Origin: Limibacillus halophilus | GTDB lineage: Bacteria; Pseudomonadota; Alphaproteobacteria; Kiloniellales; CECT-8803 | Assembly (NCBI RefSeq): GCF_014191775.1 | Contig: NZ_JACHXA010000003.1 | Location: 186,001-250,000, forward strand | Direction: 5' to 3' | Length of the DNA: 64,000 nt | Shown: in pieces, positions 26,362 through 35,242 of the stretch | How positions within the stretch are numbered: position 1 is the first letter of the stretch | How the letters are laid out: every line of letters starts with the position of its first letter | The notes under the pieces: generated by a model | Told to the model about the DNA's origin: nothing | What the model saw: only the letters and a program-made list of their open reading frames with translations | Database searches by the model: none | Made by a program: the position numbers and the translations under genes

Positions 26362-26898
26362 ATGACTGAAGGGGCGAAGCGTACGAGCGCAGTCGTCCGA
26401 GTTGCGGGAACCGAGGACTTCGAGCAGCTTGCGGCGCTCTTGATGGAATGCTTCGACCACTATGGCGATCATCCGCAGCGGTTTCTTCCGGAAGTTCTGG
26501 GCGCCTTGCGCGATCACGGTACCGGCGCGGGGCCGGCATTCGAAGCTTTGCTGGCCGAGGTTGGCGGCCCGCATGGGCGGCGGCGGGCCGAGCGTCAGGC
26601 GGTTGGGTTTGCGATCTTCGGAAACATATTCTGGACCGGCGACCTGGCACCCGCGCTCTTCCTCAAGGAAATCTACGTCCAGCCGGCCTTTCGCGGACAG
26701 GGGTTGGGGCGCAGCCTTATGGCTTCGCTCGCCAGAGTCACGCTGCAACGCCAGTGGCGCCGCATTGTCTGGACCGTCGATCACGACAATCCGACAGCCG
26801 CCCGATTTTACGAGACGCTCCCCGGCGCCGCACTTCTCGGCAAGCGGTTCTATGGCATCACCGAAGATAACTTGGAGGACGTCGCCGGACGAATATAG
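26362..26898 (+). CDS. GNAT family N-acetyltransferase
   Basis: A 178-residue acetyltransferase. The acetyl-CoA motif A is IYVQPAFRGQGLGRSLMASL (about residues 110-129), followed by WTVDHDNPTAARFYETL, both typical of GNAT enzymes. The acceptor is unknown. The gene begins 3 bp after aroC, so it is almost certainly the last gene of fabI-aroC-GNAT. It converges with the RlmD-like gene, with 23 bp between stops. Confidence 0.88.
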   Translation: MTEGAKRTSAVVRVAGTEDFEQLAALLMECFDHYGDHPQRFLPEVLGALRDHGTGAGPAFEALLAEVGGPHGRRRAERQAVGFAIFGNIFWTGDLAPALFLKEIYVQPAFRGQGLGRSLMASLARVTLQRQWRRIVWTVDHDNPTAARFYETLPGAALLGKRFYGITEDNLEDVAGRI

Positions 26899-26921
26899 CG
26901 CCCGGGCCATACTCTTGAGTC

Positions 26922-28211
26922 CTACCGCTGCAGCGACGCTGCTATCTCCAGATGACCCGTCCAAAGGAACTGATCGATGGGGCGCAGAGTTGTGAGCGCA
27001 AATCCATTATCAACTAAAATCTTAACATCCCGTGCGAACGTACTGGGATTACACGATAACATTGTAACATTCTGTACATTACTCTGAGCAATCTCGGCGC
27101 ATTGCTCGGGCGCGCCGTTGCGTGGAGGATCGAGGACGATCGCATCAAATTGCTCCAACTCCTCCGCCCTCAAGGGATCGCGCGCCAAGTCCCGGCAGGC
27201 GGTACTGACACCACCCGACAATCCGCTGCGCCGTGCGGCTGCGTCCAGGGTTGCCACAGCGGCCTCCTCACCTTCCACTGCCAGCACCGACACCTTTTCG
27301 GCCAGGGAGAAGGTAAACGCGCCGCACCCAGAATATAGATCGGCGACCTTTCTGGCACCATCTGGCAGGAAATCGAAAACCGCCTGACGCAACAGCGACT
27401 CCCCTTCCGCTGTGGCCTGCAGAAAGGCGCCCGGCCAGGGCTGCACCGCCACCTTGCCGAAGGTGACAATAGGCTGACGGCGCAATGCCACAGGCTCTGG
27501 TCCGTCGTCTTCTTCCCAGGATAGCTGGGCAAGATCCTGCTCCCTGGCAAAGCTCGCAAGGGCCTCGCGCTCCCGCAGACCTGGCGCGAAGGGCGCCCGT
27601 ATCAGGAGGTCGCAGCCCGTTTCGCTCTCCAGAAGATGCAAATCCATCTGCAGATCATTGGGCAGGATGTCAGACAGCAGGGTGCGCAGCGGCGCAAGAA
27701 GGTCGAAGAGCGCCGGACGTAGAATCATGCAGCTCTGTACATCCACGATTCGGTGGCTCAATTGCTCGCGAAACCCGAGGAGAACCTTTTGCCCCTGGCG
27801 CCGCGCGGCCAGGGTAGCTCGGCGTCGGCTACGCGCCGGCACCGATTGGAGTGGCGACAGGGATTTGGCTTCAACGCCGCGCCTTGCCAGCGCCTCCGCC
27901 GCGAGACCGCCCTTCCACTGCCGATAGGCCTCATCCGAGAAGTGTTGAAGGCTGCAGCCCCCGCAAGAGCCAAAGTGCGGGCATTCAGCCTCGACTCGGT
28001 CCGGCGAAGGTTGGATCAACTCAAGAATCTCGCCCCGGAAGCCGCCGGCCTTTGGGCTCGTCAAGCGCGCCAGCACCCGCTCGCCCGGCAGCGCGCCGGG
28101 AAGAAAAACCGGGCGCCCTTCGAAATTGGCAAGGCCATCGCCGCGGCCACCAAGGCCTGTGACCGTCAACTCCGCCTGCTTACCGCCGCCTGGGCGCACT
28201 TGCCGTCGCAT
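26922..28211 (-). CDS. RlmD/TrmA-type RNA m5U methyltransferase
   Basis: A 429-residue class I RNA methyltransferase. An N-terminal TRAM domain (about 10-70, LTVTGLGGRGDGLANFEGRP) is followed by a [4Fe-4S] cluster site, CPHFGSCGGCSLQH, then the Rossmann domain with VADLYSGCGAFTFSLAE (about 293) and FDAIVLDPPRNG (near 355). The catalytic Cys is in MLSCNPSTFARD (near 390). Members make 5-methyluridine in 23S rRNA or tRNA; the target here is uncertain. The region coding for the catalytic motif (about 27000-27095) is unusually AT-rich with two TTA Leu codons. Confidence 0.92.
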   Translation of the reverse strand: MRRQVRPGGGKQAELTVTGLGGRGDGLANFEGRPVFLPGALPGERVLARLTSPKAGGFRGEILELIQPSPDRVEAECPHFGSCGGCSLQHFSDEAYRQWKGGLAAEALARRGVEAKSLSPLQSVPARSRRRATLAARRQGQKVLLGFREQLSHRIVDVQSCMILRPALFDLLAPLRTLLSDILPNDLQMDLHLLESETGCDLLIRAPFAPGLREREALASFAREQDLAQLSWEEDDGPEPVALRRQPIVTFGKVAVQPWPGAFLQATAEGESLLRQAVFDFLPDGARKVADLYSGCGAFTFSLAEKVSVLAVEGEEAAVATLDAAARRSGLSGGVSTACRDLARDPLRAEELEQFDAIVLDPPRNGAPEQCAEIAQSNVQNVTMLSCNPSTFARDVKILVDNGFALTTLRPIDQFLWTGHLEIAASLQR

Positions 28212-28212
28212 T

Positions 28213-28253
28213 GGTTTAACTCCATTTCAATCAGTTCAATAGAAGGTTTAACT
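28213..28253. repeat. Direct repeat GGTTTAACT in divergent rlmD-like/sppA gap
   Basis: GGTTTAACT occurs at 28213-28221 and 28245-28253, 32 bp apart (about three helical turns), on an AT-richer background between two divergent genes. It may be an operator, but no regulator family is recognised. Confidence 0.4.
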
Positions 28254-28407
28254 GAAGTTACCTTTGCTTGAGCGCTGCCAAGCGTTCATCCTAGAGGCGA
28301 TAATCACCAAAGGGTGCGCGCAACGAGCACCAAAAATCGACAAGCCGCCCGGTGAGAAGCACATTAACGGTGGCAAGCAATCGGTCAGACGGCCAAGCGG
28401 AGAGAAC

Positions 28408-30201
28408 ATGCGCATCATTGTCTTCTTGCTCAAGTCCATAGTTGGATTGCTGGCAAGTATTGGGTTCATTCTGGTTGCCGGTACCGCGGCGCTCATTTAC
28501 TACGGTTCGCAGGTTCCCGAGGTAAAGAAGCTGGTCAGTCAGGAGAAGATCCCCGCCGAAACCGTGCTCGAACTCGATTTGGTCCAGGGTTTGGCGGAGA
28601 ACGGCCCGCAGGACGGGTTGCTCGACTTGGCCCGACTGGGCAAGCGACCGCTACTCCTTTCCGATGCGGTGGAAGCTCTGGAACGCGCCGCTGACGACCC
28701 GAAAGTCCTGGCCGTCGTTGCGCACCTAGGCCGGGGCGATTTGGGATTGGCCCAAACCTCTGAGTTGCGCGACGCCGTGTTGAAGTTCCGCGAATCCGGC
28801 AAACCCACCATCGCCTTTGCCGAAACCTTCGGGGAAGCCGGCGAAGCCATGCCCCACTTCTACCTTGCCACCGCTTTCGAGAAGGTCTGGATTCAGCCGT
28901 CCGCCAGCCTGCCAATCACCGGATTCCGATTTGAGCAGCCCTTTATTGGCGGCGCCCTGGAGATGGTGGGAGTCGTGCCACGCTTCGACCAAAGAGAAGA
29001 GTACAAGGGCGTTGGCAGTTCCTTGACTGAGCGCGAACAGCCAGAAGCCATCCGGGAGAACCTCACCGACCTCGTGGACTCCTTCCTGCAAGAGACCGCC
29101 AAGGGCATTGCCGAGGCGCGCGGATTGAGCGAGACGAAAGTGCGGGAGATTATCGACAGCGCCCCACTGAACGGTCAGCAGGCGCTGGACCTGGGGCTGG
29201 TGGATCACCTGGGTTACTGGGACGAGGTTGAGGCTGAGATCGAGAATGCGACCGAGAGCACAGAGTCAGCCAGGATGGGATTGGCCCGTTATGCCTCCCT
29301 CTCGCGCGTTCCCGCACCCGACTCGGCGACGAAGATAGCGCTGGTACGCGGCCAGGGCGGAATCACGCTCACCGATTCCGGGCCGTCACCGCTGGGCGGC
29401 GGTAGTGGCATCACCTCAGACCGCATGGCCAAAGCCCTCTCAGATGCGATCGAAGACGATGCTATCAAAGCCATCGTCCTGCGTGTTGACAGCCCAGGCG
29501 GATCCTACGTGGCCTCCGACACTATCTGGCACCAAGTGACCCGCGCGCGCGCCGTGGGTAAGCCGGTGATCGTATCCATGGGTAACCTAGCGGCGTCCGG
29601 CGGATACTTCATTGCCATGGCCGCGGACAAGATCGTGGCGCAACCGATGACGATTACCGGCTCAATCGGCGTGGTCTCGGGCAAGTTCGTGGTCGAGGAA
29701 GTTTTGGAAAAGCTGCAGCTTTCGATGGGTGGCGCGGAAGCCGGCAAGAATGCCGGATTCTATTCAGCCACACAGGACTTCACTCCGGAACAGTGGGAAC
29801 TCTTTCAGACAATGTTGGATGAGGTCTACGCGGACTTCACGGGCAAAGCCGCCGCCGGACGCGGTTTCGATGCCGAACAAATAGACGCGGTTGCAGGTGG
29901 CCGTATTTGGAGCGGCGCGGACGCTCTGGAAGTCGGTTTGGTGGACGCACTCGGCGGACTTAGCACCGCAATCGATTTAGCCAAAGAAGCTGCGGGAGTT
30001 CCCCCAGGTGAAGCCATCGCCCTGGTGCCCTTCCCCGAGGAACAGGACCCCTTCGCCGCATTCATCGAGGAAGCAATCGGCAAGCCGCTTTCGACCTTGA
30101 GCCGCCTGGAGCAATTCGCTGCACGCTGGTTGACGATCAGCGAAGCGCTTACCGGAAATCCGCAGAGCAGACTTCTGCAAGATTCGCGCTTCAGGCAATA
30201 G
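28408..30201 (+). CDS. sppA: Signal peptide peptidase SppA, 67K type
   Basis: A 597-residue membrane-bound Ser/Lys protease that degrades cleaved signal peptides. One N-terminal helix (about 4-28) anchors two tandem S49 domains. The catalytic Lys should be in REEYKGVGSSL of the first half and the Ser in NLAASGGYFIAMAADK of the second. ATG 28408 (MRIIVFLLKSIVG) is chosen because GGAGAG precedes it and the anchor starts there; the frame is open about 140 bp further upstream. It is divergent from the RlmD-like gene and converges with tlyA. Confidence 0.95.
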   Translation: MRIIVFLLKSIVGLLASIGFILVAGTAALIYYGSQVPEVKKLVSQEKIPAETVLELDLVQGLAENGPQDGLLDLARLGKRPLLLSDAVEALERAADDPKVLAVVAHLGRGDLGLAQTSELRDAVLKFRESGKPTIAFAETFGEAGEAMPHFYLATAFEKVWIQPSASLPITGFRFEQPFIGGALEMVGVVPRFDQREEYKGVGSSLTEREQPEAIRENLTDLVDSFLQETAKGIAEARGLSETKVREIIDSAPLNGQQALDLGLVDHLGYWDEVEAEIENATESTESARMGLARYASLSRVPAPDSATKIALVRGQGGITLTDSGPSPLGGGSGITSDRMAKALSDAIEDDAIKAIVLRVDSPGGSYVASDTIWHQVTRARAVGKPVIVSMGNLAASGGYFIAMAADKIVAQPMTITGSIGVVSGKFVVEEVLEKLQLSMGGAEAGKNAGFYSATQDFTPEQWELFQTMLDEVYADFTGKAAAGRGFDAEQIDAVAGGRIWSGADALEVGLVDALGGLSTAIDLAKEAAGVPPGEAIALVPFPEEQDPFAAFIEEAIGKPLSTLSRLEQFAARWLTISEALTGNPQSRLLQDSRFRQ

Positions 30202-30215
30202 CGGCCGTTGGGTCC

Positions 30216-30956
30216 TCACAGATTCCGCTGCGCCGCTATCAGGAACTCCCGGTTGCCCTCGGGTCCGGTAATGGGGCTTTCGGTAATACCCAGGACGGCC
30301 CAACCCGGCAGCGCCGCAACCCAGGCGCCGATCCGCTCGCAAACTTCCTGATGCAAGGCTTCGTCACGCACGACACCGCCTTTGCCGACTCGCTCCTTAC
30401 CGACTTCGAACTGTGGTTTGATCAGCGCCGCCAGCCAAGCGCCGGGAGCGGTCAGCAACAACGCCGCGGGCAAAACCGTCTCTAGACCGATAAAGGAGGC
30501 ATCGCAGACGACCGCGTCCAAGGGATCTGGGATGAGGTCCGCGGTCAAGTGACGGGCATTGGTACGCTCCAGCACCACCACGCGCGGATCCTGGCGTAGC
30601 TTCCAGGCGAGTTGTCCATGGCCGACATCCACCGCATAAACGCGCTTTGCCTCTCGCGTTAAGAGCACATCAGTGAAGCCGCCGGTAGAGGCCCCGACAT
30701 CCGCACAGATTCGTCCTGCGACTGGAAGGTTGAATTGGGTAATCGCCTTATCAAGCTTCAAGCCGCCCCGGCTGACCCAGGGATGGTCCTGGCCTTTCAA
30801 CGATAATGGCTTGTCATCGGCGAGCTGATGGCCCGGTTTGTCGATACGCTGCGTACCCGTGAAGACTAGCCCTGCCATGATCAAGGCCTGGGCCTTGGTC
30901 CTGGTTTCCACCAAGCCACGCTCCACCAGCAATTGATCAACGCGTTTCTTAGCCAT
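30216..30956 (-). CDS. tlyA: TlyA-type rRNA (cytidine-2'-O)-methyltransferase
   Basis: A 246-residue RNA methyltransferase, often called hemolysin A. An S4 RNA-binding domain (KKRVDQLLVERGLVETRTKA, about 2-62) precedes an FtsJ-like Rossmann domain with ICADVGASTGGFTDVLL (about 83-99) and the KPQFEVGKERVGKGG motif near 190. TlyA methylates 16S and 23S rRNA 2'-hydroxyls, which in mycobacteria sets capreomycin sensitivity. It is the last gene of the leftward isoprenoid operon, 19 bp after dxs, a conserved linkage. Confidence 0.95.
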   Translation of the reverse strand: MAKKRVDQLLVERGLVETRTKAQALIMAGLVFTGTQRIDKPGHQLADDKPLSLKGQDHPWVSRGGLKLDKAITQFNLPVAGRICADVGASTGGFTDVLLTREAKRVYAVDVGHGQLAWKLRQDPRVVVLERTNARHLTADLIPDPLDAVVCDASFIGLETVLPAALLLTAPGAWLAALIKPQFEVGKERVGKGGVVRDEALHQEVCERIGAWVAALPGWAVLGITESPITGPEGNREFLIAAQRNL

Positions 30957-30975
30957 TTGCCTGCCGTCGCGCCGA

Positions 30976-32904
30976 TCAGGCCCGCACAGGCGCTGCCTCG
31001 GCCTCGTTGTACCCCAACGCGAGGAGGGCTGTATTGACGATGTGCTGAGCGGTTAGGCCCGCCTGCTCGTACTGCTTTTCGGGCTTGTCGTGATCTATGA
31101 AGACATCCGGCAGATAAAGGGGCCGGAACTTCAGGCCGCCATCGAGCAACCCTTCCCATGCCAAGGTATGAACCACCTGCGCGGCAAAGCCGCCGATGGC
31201 CCCCTCCTCGACGGTGATCAGGACCTCATGTTCGCTTGCCAAACGGCGCAGCAGTTCCTGATCCAAAGGCTTGGCAAAGCGCGCATCGGCTACCGTGGTG
31301 CTCAAACCTCGTGCGCCCAGTGCTTCTGCTGCCTTAAGCGCTTCAAGCATCCGCGTGCCGTAGGACAACACGGCAACGCGCGTACCTTCGCGCAGGATGC
31401 GGCCTTTGCCGATCTCCAGGGGCGTGCCACGGTCCGGCAAGGCAACCAGTCCCGACGCCTCGCCGCGCGGATAACGCAACGCGGACGGGCGATCATCTAT
31501 GGTGGCTGCCGTCGCCACCATGTGCATCAACTCGGCTTCATCCGCGGCGGCCATTAAAACCATCCCCGGCAAACAACCCAGGTAGGTCACGTCGTAAGAA
31601 CCCTGGTGCGTCACTCCGTCGGCGCCGACCATACCGGCTCGGTCGATGGCAAAGCGAACCGGCAGGCCCTGGATCGCAACGTCGTGGACCACTTGGTCAT
31701 AAGCCCGCTGCAAGAAGGTCGAATAGATGGTCGCGAAGGGCTTGAAGCCCTCCGCCGCCAGTCCGGCAGCAAAGGTCACGGCATGCTGCTCGGCGATACC
31801 GACATCAAAACACCGCTTCGGAAACCGCTCGGCGAACTTGTTCAAACCGGTACCCGAAGGCATGGCCGCAGTTAGGGCGACGATTCGGTCGTCCACCTCC
31901 GCTTCGGCGATCAGGCCTTTGGCAAAGATGTTGGTATAACTGGGCGCTGCCGCAGCGGCTTTGGCTTGCTTGCCCGTTACAACATCGAACTTGGCGACGC
32001 CATGGTACTTGTCAGCGGATTCCTCGGCGGGTTTGTAGCCTTTGCCCTTCTGGGTCACGACATGGATCAGGATCGGGCCGTCATAATCACTGTCTCGCGC
32101 ATTCCTGAGCACCGGCAACAGGTGATCGAGGTTGTGGCCATCGATCGGCCCTAGATAGAAGAACCCGAGCTCCTCGAACAAGGTGCCGCCGGTCAGCATA
32201 CCCCTGGCGAATTCCTCGGCTCGTTGCGCCGCCTTCTCAAGCGCGCGTGGAAATTTACTGGCAATCTCCTTACCCAGATGCCGAACCGACTGATAGGGCT
32301 TGGAGGAAATGAGCTGCGACAAATAGGCGCTCATGGCACCGACGGGCGGTGCGATCGACATATCATTGTCGTTCAGAATGACAATCAAGCGGCTGCGCTG
32401 CGCGCCCGCGTTGTTCATTGCCTCATAGGCCATCCCAGCGGAAAGCGCTCCATCACCGATCACCGCGATGACATTGCTGTCCTCACCCGCCAGATCGCGG
32501 GCAACAGCAAATCCCAACCCCGCTGAAATCGACGTCGAAGAGTGAGCCGCACCGAAGGGATCGTAAACACTCTCCTTACGGCTGGTGAATCCGGAAAGCC
32601 CGCCGCCTTGGCGCAGCGTTTTCATTTCGTCGCGACGCCCGGTTAGAATCTTATGGGGATAGCACTGGTGGCCTACGTCCCAGATCAGCTTGTCTTTCGG
32701 CGTGTTGAAGACGTAGTGGATTGCCGTCGTCAACTCCACAACACCCAGCCCAGCTCCGAGGTGCCCCCCGGTGGTCGAAACGGCCTCGATCGTTGCCTGA
32801 CGCAGTTCGTCGGCGAGCTGGCGCAACGCGCTTGCTTCCAATCGCCGCAGATCTTCAGGCAGCTTTACCTGGTCGAGCAGGGGCGTGGTGTTGTTATCGG
32901 ACAA
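30976..32904 (-). CDS. dxs: 1-Deoxy-D-xylulose-5-phosphate synthase
   Basis: A 642-residue thiamine-diphosphate enzyme condensing pyruvate and glyceraldehyde 3-phosphate, first step of the MEP isoprenoid pathway. TPP motif [18 protein letters not shown] is near residue 150; [14 protein letters not shown] near 45 and [15 protein letters not shown] in the second half are typical. A TTG at 32904 with AGGAAGAG just upstream is the best start; the frame continues upstream to 33048 but would run into ispA and adds residues unlike Dxs. It begins 64 bp after ispA. Dxs and IspA together feed farnesyl diphosphate synthesis. Confidence 0.96.
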   Translation of the reverse strand: MSDNNTTPLLDQVKLPEDLRRLEASALRQLADELRQATIEAVSTTGGHLGAGLGVVELTTAIHYVFNTPKDKLIWDVGHQCYPHKILTGRRDEMKTLRQGGGLSGFTSRKESVYDPFGAAHSSTSISAGLGFAVARDLAGEDSNVIAVIGDGALSAGMAYEAMNNAGAQRSRLIVILNDNDMSIAPPVGAMSAYLSQLISSKPYQSVRHLGKEIASKFPRALEKAAQRAEEFARGMLTGGTLFEELGFFYLGPIDGHNLDHLLPVLRNARDSDYDGPILIHVVTQKGKGYKPAEESADKYHGVAKFDVVTGKQAKAAAAAPSYTNIFAKGLIAEAEVDDRIVALTAAMPSGTGLNKFAERFPKRCFDVGIAEQHAVTFAAGLAAEGFKPFATIYSTFLQRAYDQVVHDVAIQGLPVRFAIDRAGMVGADGVTHQGSYDVTYLGCLPGMVLMAAADEAELMHMVATAATIDDRPSALRYPRGEASGLVALPDRGTPLEIGKGRILREGTRVAVLSYGTRMLEALKAAEALGARGLSTTVADARFAKPLDQELLRRLASEHEVLITVEEGAIGGFAAQVVHTLAWEGLLDGGLKFRPLYLPDVFIDHDKPEKQYEQAGLTAQHIVNTALLALGYNEAEAAPVRA

Positions 32905-32968
32905 ACTCTTCCTCTCCCATCGCTTATCACTACTGTCTCGCGGACAAGCCTTGAACCGCGCGCAGAGG

Positions 32969-33865
32969 TTATAGGCGCCGCTCCAAGACGAACAGCGCCG
33001 CCTGCCGGAGAAGGTCGGCCTTTTCAGCGAAAATATCAAGGCGCGCAACAGCCGAATCGACTAGCAAGGCAGCCTTTTTTCTCGCTTCCTCCGCACCAAG
33101 AAGGCTGACGAATGTGGCTTTTTGCAGGGTCTTGTCCTGACCGACCGGCTTGCCGAGTTCGGATGCCGTACCCTCGCAATCCAGAAGATCGTCCCGAATC
33201 TGGAACGCCAACCCCAGGTCCGCGGCATAATCCTCCAAAGCTGTGCGTTCGGGCTTCCCGGCACAACCGAGGATCGCCCCCGCCATGACCGAGAATCCCA
33301 TCAGTGCGCCGGTCTTAAGCGCCTGCAGTCTTGTTATTCCCGGCAAATCAAGGCGGAGCGCGCCACGGTCGGCGGCAACGTCGATCATCTGGCCGCCGAC
33401 CATCCCAGCCGCGCCCGCGGCACGTGCCAATGCCGCGGTAAGTTCGATCCTGATAGCCGGATCCGGGTGGCTTTCCGGCGACGCTAGGACTTGAAAGGCC
33501 TCGGTCAGTAGGCCGTCGCCCGCCAGGATCGCGGTCGCCTCATCGTAGGTTTTGTGCAATGTGGGCTGCCCGCGTCTGAGATCGCTGTCGTCCATGGCTG
33601 GAAGATCATCGTGGACCAAAGAGTAGCTATGCAGCATCTCCACCGCGGCACCGACGGTCAGCGCCCGCTCCCGAGGCACCTGGAACAAAGCAGAAGACTC
33701 TGCAACCAGAAAGGGTCGCAGACGTTTACCGCCTGCGAGGCAAGCTAGGCGCATTGCCGCGACGACTTGCGCTTCGGGCCCATCCACCATTGGCAGCAAT
33801 TGATCCAGGCGCACCTGGACCGCCGCAGCGGTTTCGGCCAGTTTTGTTTCAAACAAAGATGCCAC
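32969..33865 (-). CDS. ispA: Farnesyl diphosphate synthase
   Basis: A 298-residue trans-prenyltransferase that builds geranyl and farnesyl diphosphate from IPP and DMAPP. The first Asp-rich motif is [15 protein letters not shown] (near residue 90, bacterial FPP synthase type with the DDxxxxD spacing) and the second is [12 protein letters not shown] (near 228). It starts one base after the xseB stop and is followed by dxs, the widespread xseB-ispA-dxs order of Proteobacteria. Confidence 0.96.
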   Translation of the reverse strand: MASLFETKLAETAAAVQVRLDQLLPMVDGPEAQVVAAMRLACLAGGKRLRPFLVAESSALFQVPRERALTVGAAVEMLHSYSLVHDDLPAMDDSDLRRGQPTLHKTYDEATAILAGDGLLTEAFQVLASPESHPDPAIRIELTAALARAAGAAGMVGGQMIDVAADRGALRLDLPGITRLQALKTGALMGFSVMAGAILGCAGKPERTALEDYAADLGLAFQIRDDLLDCEGTASELGKPVGQDKTLQKATFVSLLGAEEARKKAALLVDSAVARLDIFAEKADLLRQAALFVLERRL

Positions 33866-33866
33866 G

Positions 33867-34121
33867 CTATTCCAGATCCAGGGGTTCGCTGCCGGTCGGC
33901 TGCCCGTCCTTGGTCAATGTGATTTTCTCGATCCGCTCCTGCGCTGCGCGTAGTTTGGAATCGCAGTGCTGTTTCAAGAGCGCGCCGCGCTGATAAATGT
34001 CGATCGACTCTTCAAGTTTTCCATCGCCCTGCTCCAGACGCTCGACGATGCCTTTCAGCTCAGCCAGAGCCTCTTCAAAGCTCATCTTTCCAATCTCGTC
34101 AGCGGCCTCAGCCTTATTCAT
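33867..34121 (-). CDS. xseB: Exodeoxyribonuclease VII small subunit
   Basis: An 84-residue helical protein with the XseB core MSFEEALAELKGIVERLEQG followed by LEESIDIYQRGALLKQHC. XseB binds XseA to make the single-strand-specific exonuclease VII; xseA is not in the window. It lies 51 bp after the deacetylase-like gene and directly before ispA. Confidence 0.96.
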   Translation of the reverse strand: MNKAEAADEIGKMSFEEALAELKGIVERLEQGDGKLEESIDIYQRGALLKQHCDSKLRAAQERIEKITLTKDGQPTGSEPLDLE

Positions 34122-34172
34122 CTCTCGTCGTCCCTTTCCGCCGCCCTCGTGGGCAGCAATGATGTCATGACC

Positions 34173-35105
34173 TCACGCGTTCATCAGCGCCTTCACATGA
34201 GCCGCCGCAGACCGTGCGAGCGATTCCAGATCGTAACCGCCTTCCAGCGTCGAGACTACCCGTCCGCCACAAACCTGATCCGCTATCGCAGCGATTTCAC
34301 ACGTCACCCAGGAGAAGTCATCCTCATGCAGGCACAAGGATGCCAAGGGGTCGTCGGTGTGCGCATCGAATCCCGCCGATATCAGGATAAAATCCGGATT
34401 GAAACGCGTCAGACGAGGAAAAACGGAATCGTTCATCGCCTGACGAAATTGTTGCGATCCGGCCATGGGTGGCAAGGGCAGATTCACAATGTTGTGGTTG
34501 CACCCGCTTTCGGTAGCGGCACCTGTTCCCGGATAAAGCGGCATTTGATGCGTCGAGAACAGCATCAAATCGGGATCGTCCCAGAAAATGTCCTGTGTGC
34601 CGTTTCCGTGATGCACATCGAAATCGACCACTGCAACCCGCCGGCAGCCGTGTACGACACGGGCATGGAGCGCACCGATCGCGACGTTGTTAAAAAGGCA
34701 GAAACCCATTGCCGTCTGGCGTTCGGCATGGTGCCCCGGCGGCCGCACGGCGCAAAAGGCATTGCGCGCCTCCTCTGCCACGACCGCATCAACCGCCGCC
34801 GCCAAAGCCCCGGCCGCACGCAATGCGGCCTCGCCAGACCCAGGTGATACCAGCGTATCGCCGCCATCCAAAGCGCGCAGTCCTCGCTTGGGCAAATCGG
34901 CAAAAATTCTCGCGACATACTCCGCAGAATGCGCAAGCTCCAACGTTTTCCGTTCCGCAAGTGGCGCGTCGCGCCGAACCAGCACCTCGAAGCCAGGCTC
35001 TTCCAATGCAGCAATAACAGCGTCCAAGCGAGCGGGACTCTCCGGGTGCATCGTCCCGGTATCATGTGCCAAACAGGCCTGGTGGCTGTATAGCAACGTT
35101 GTCAT
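34173..35105 (-). CDS. Histone deacetylase family (class II/AcuC-like) amidohydrolase
   Basis: A 310-residue arginase/deacetylase-fold enzyme. Zn-site and catalytic motifs are intact: RPPGHHAERQTAMGFCLFNN (His pair near 139), AVVDFDVHHGNGTQ (Asp and His ligands near 175) and SAGFDAHTDDPLA (Asp near 258). Bacterial members deacetylate polyamines, acetoin-related substrates or proteins; the substrate is not known here. It is the first gene of the leftward block with xseB, ispA, dxs and tlyA, an association conserved in Alphaproteobacteria, though no functional link is established. Confidence 0.93.
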   Translation of the reverse strand: MTTLLYSHQACLAHDTGTMHPESPARLDAVIAALEEPGFEVLVRRDAPLAERKTLELAHSAEYVARIFADLPKRGLRALDGGDTLVSPGSGEAALRAAGALAAAVDAVVAEEARNAFCAVRPPGHHAERQTAMGFCLFNNVAIGALHARVVHGCRRVAVVDFDVHHGNGTQDIFWDDPDLMLFSTHQMPLYPGTGAATESGCNHNIVNLPLPPMAGSQQFRQAMNDSVFPRLTRFNPDFILISAGFDAHTDDPLASLCLHEDDFSWVTCEIAAIADQVCGGRVVSTLEGGYDLESLARSAAAHVKALMNA

Positions 35106-35242
35106 TTGACTTACCTTTCGCCCTTCTGCTCACCTATAACCGCGGCTCCGGCGGTGCAATTGAAAACTGGCGTTAATGATAGACTTCTGTAACGATCTCC
35201 CGTTCCTCAAACCATGATTGAGAGCAAAAGGACATTGGTCCA

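Noticed and set aside
25882-26964. Antisense reading frame of about 360 codons opposite aroC and the GNAT gene
   Set aside because: Both plus-strand genes have clear family motifs; the antisense product has none.
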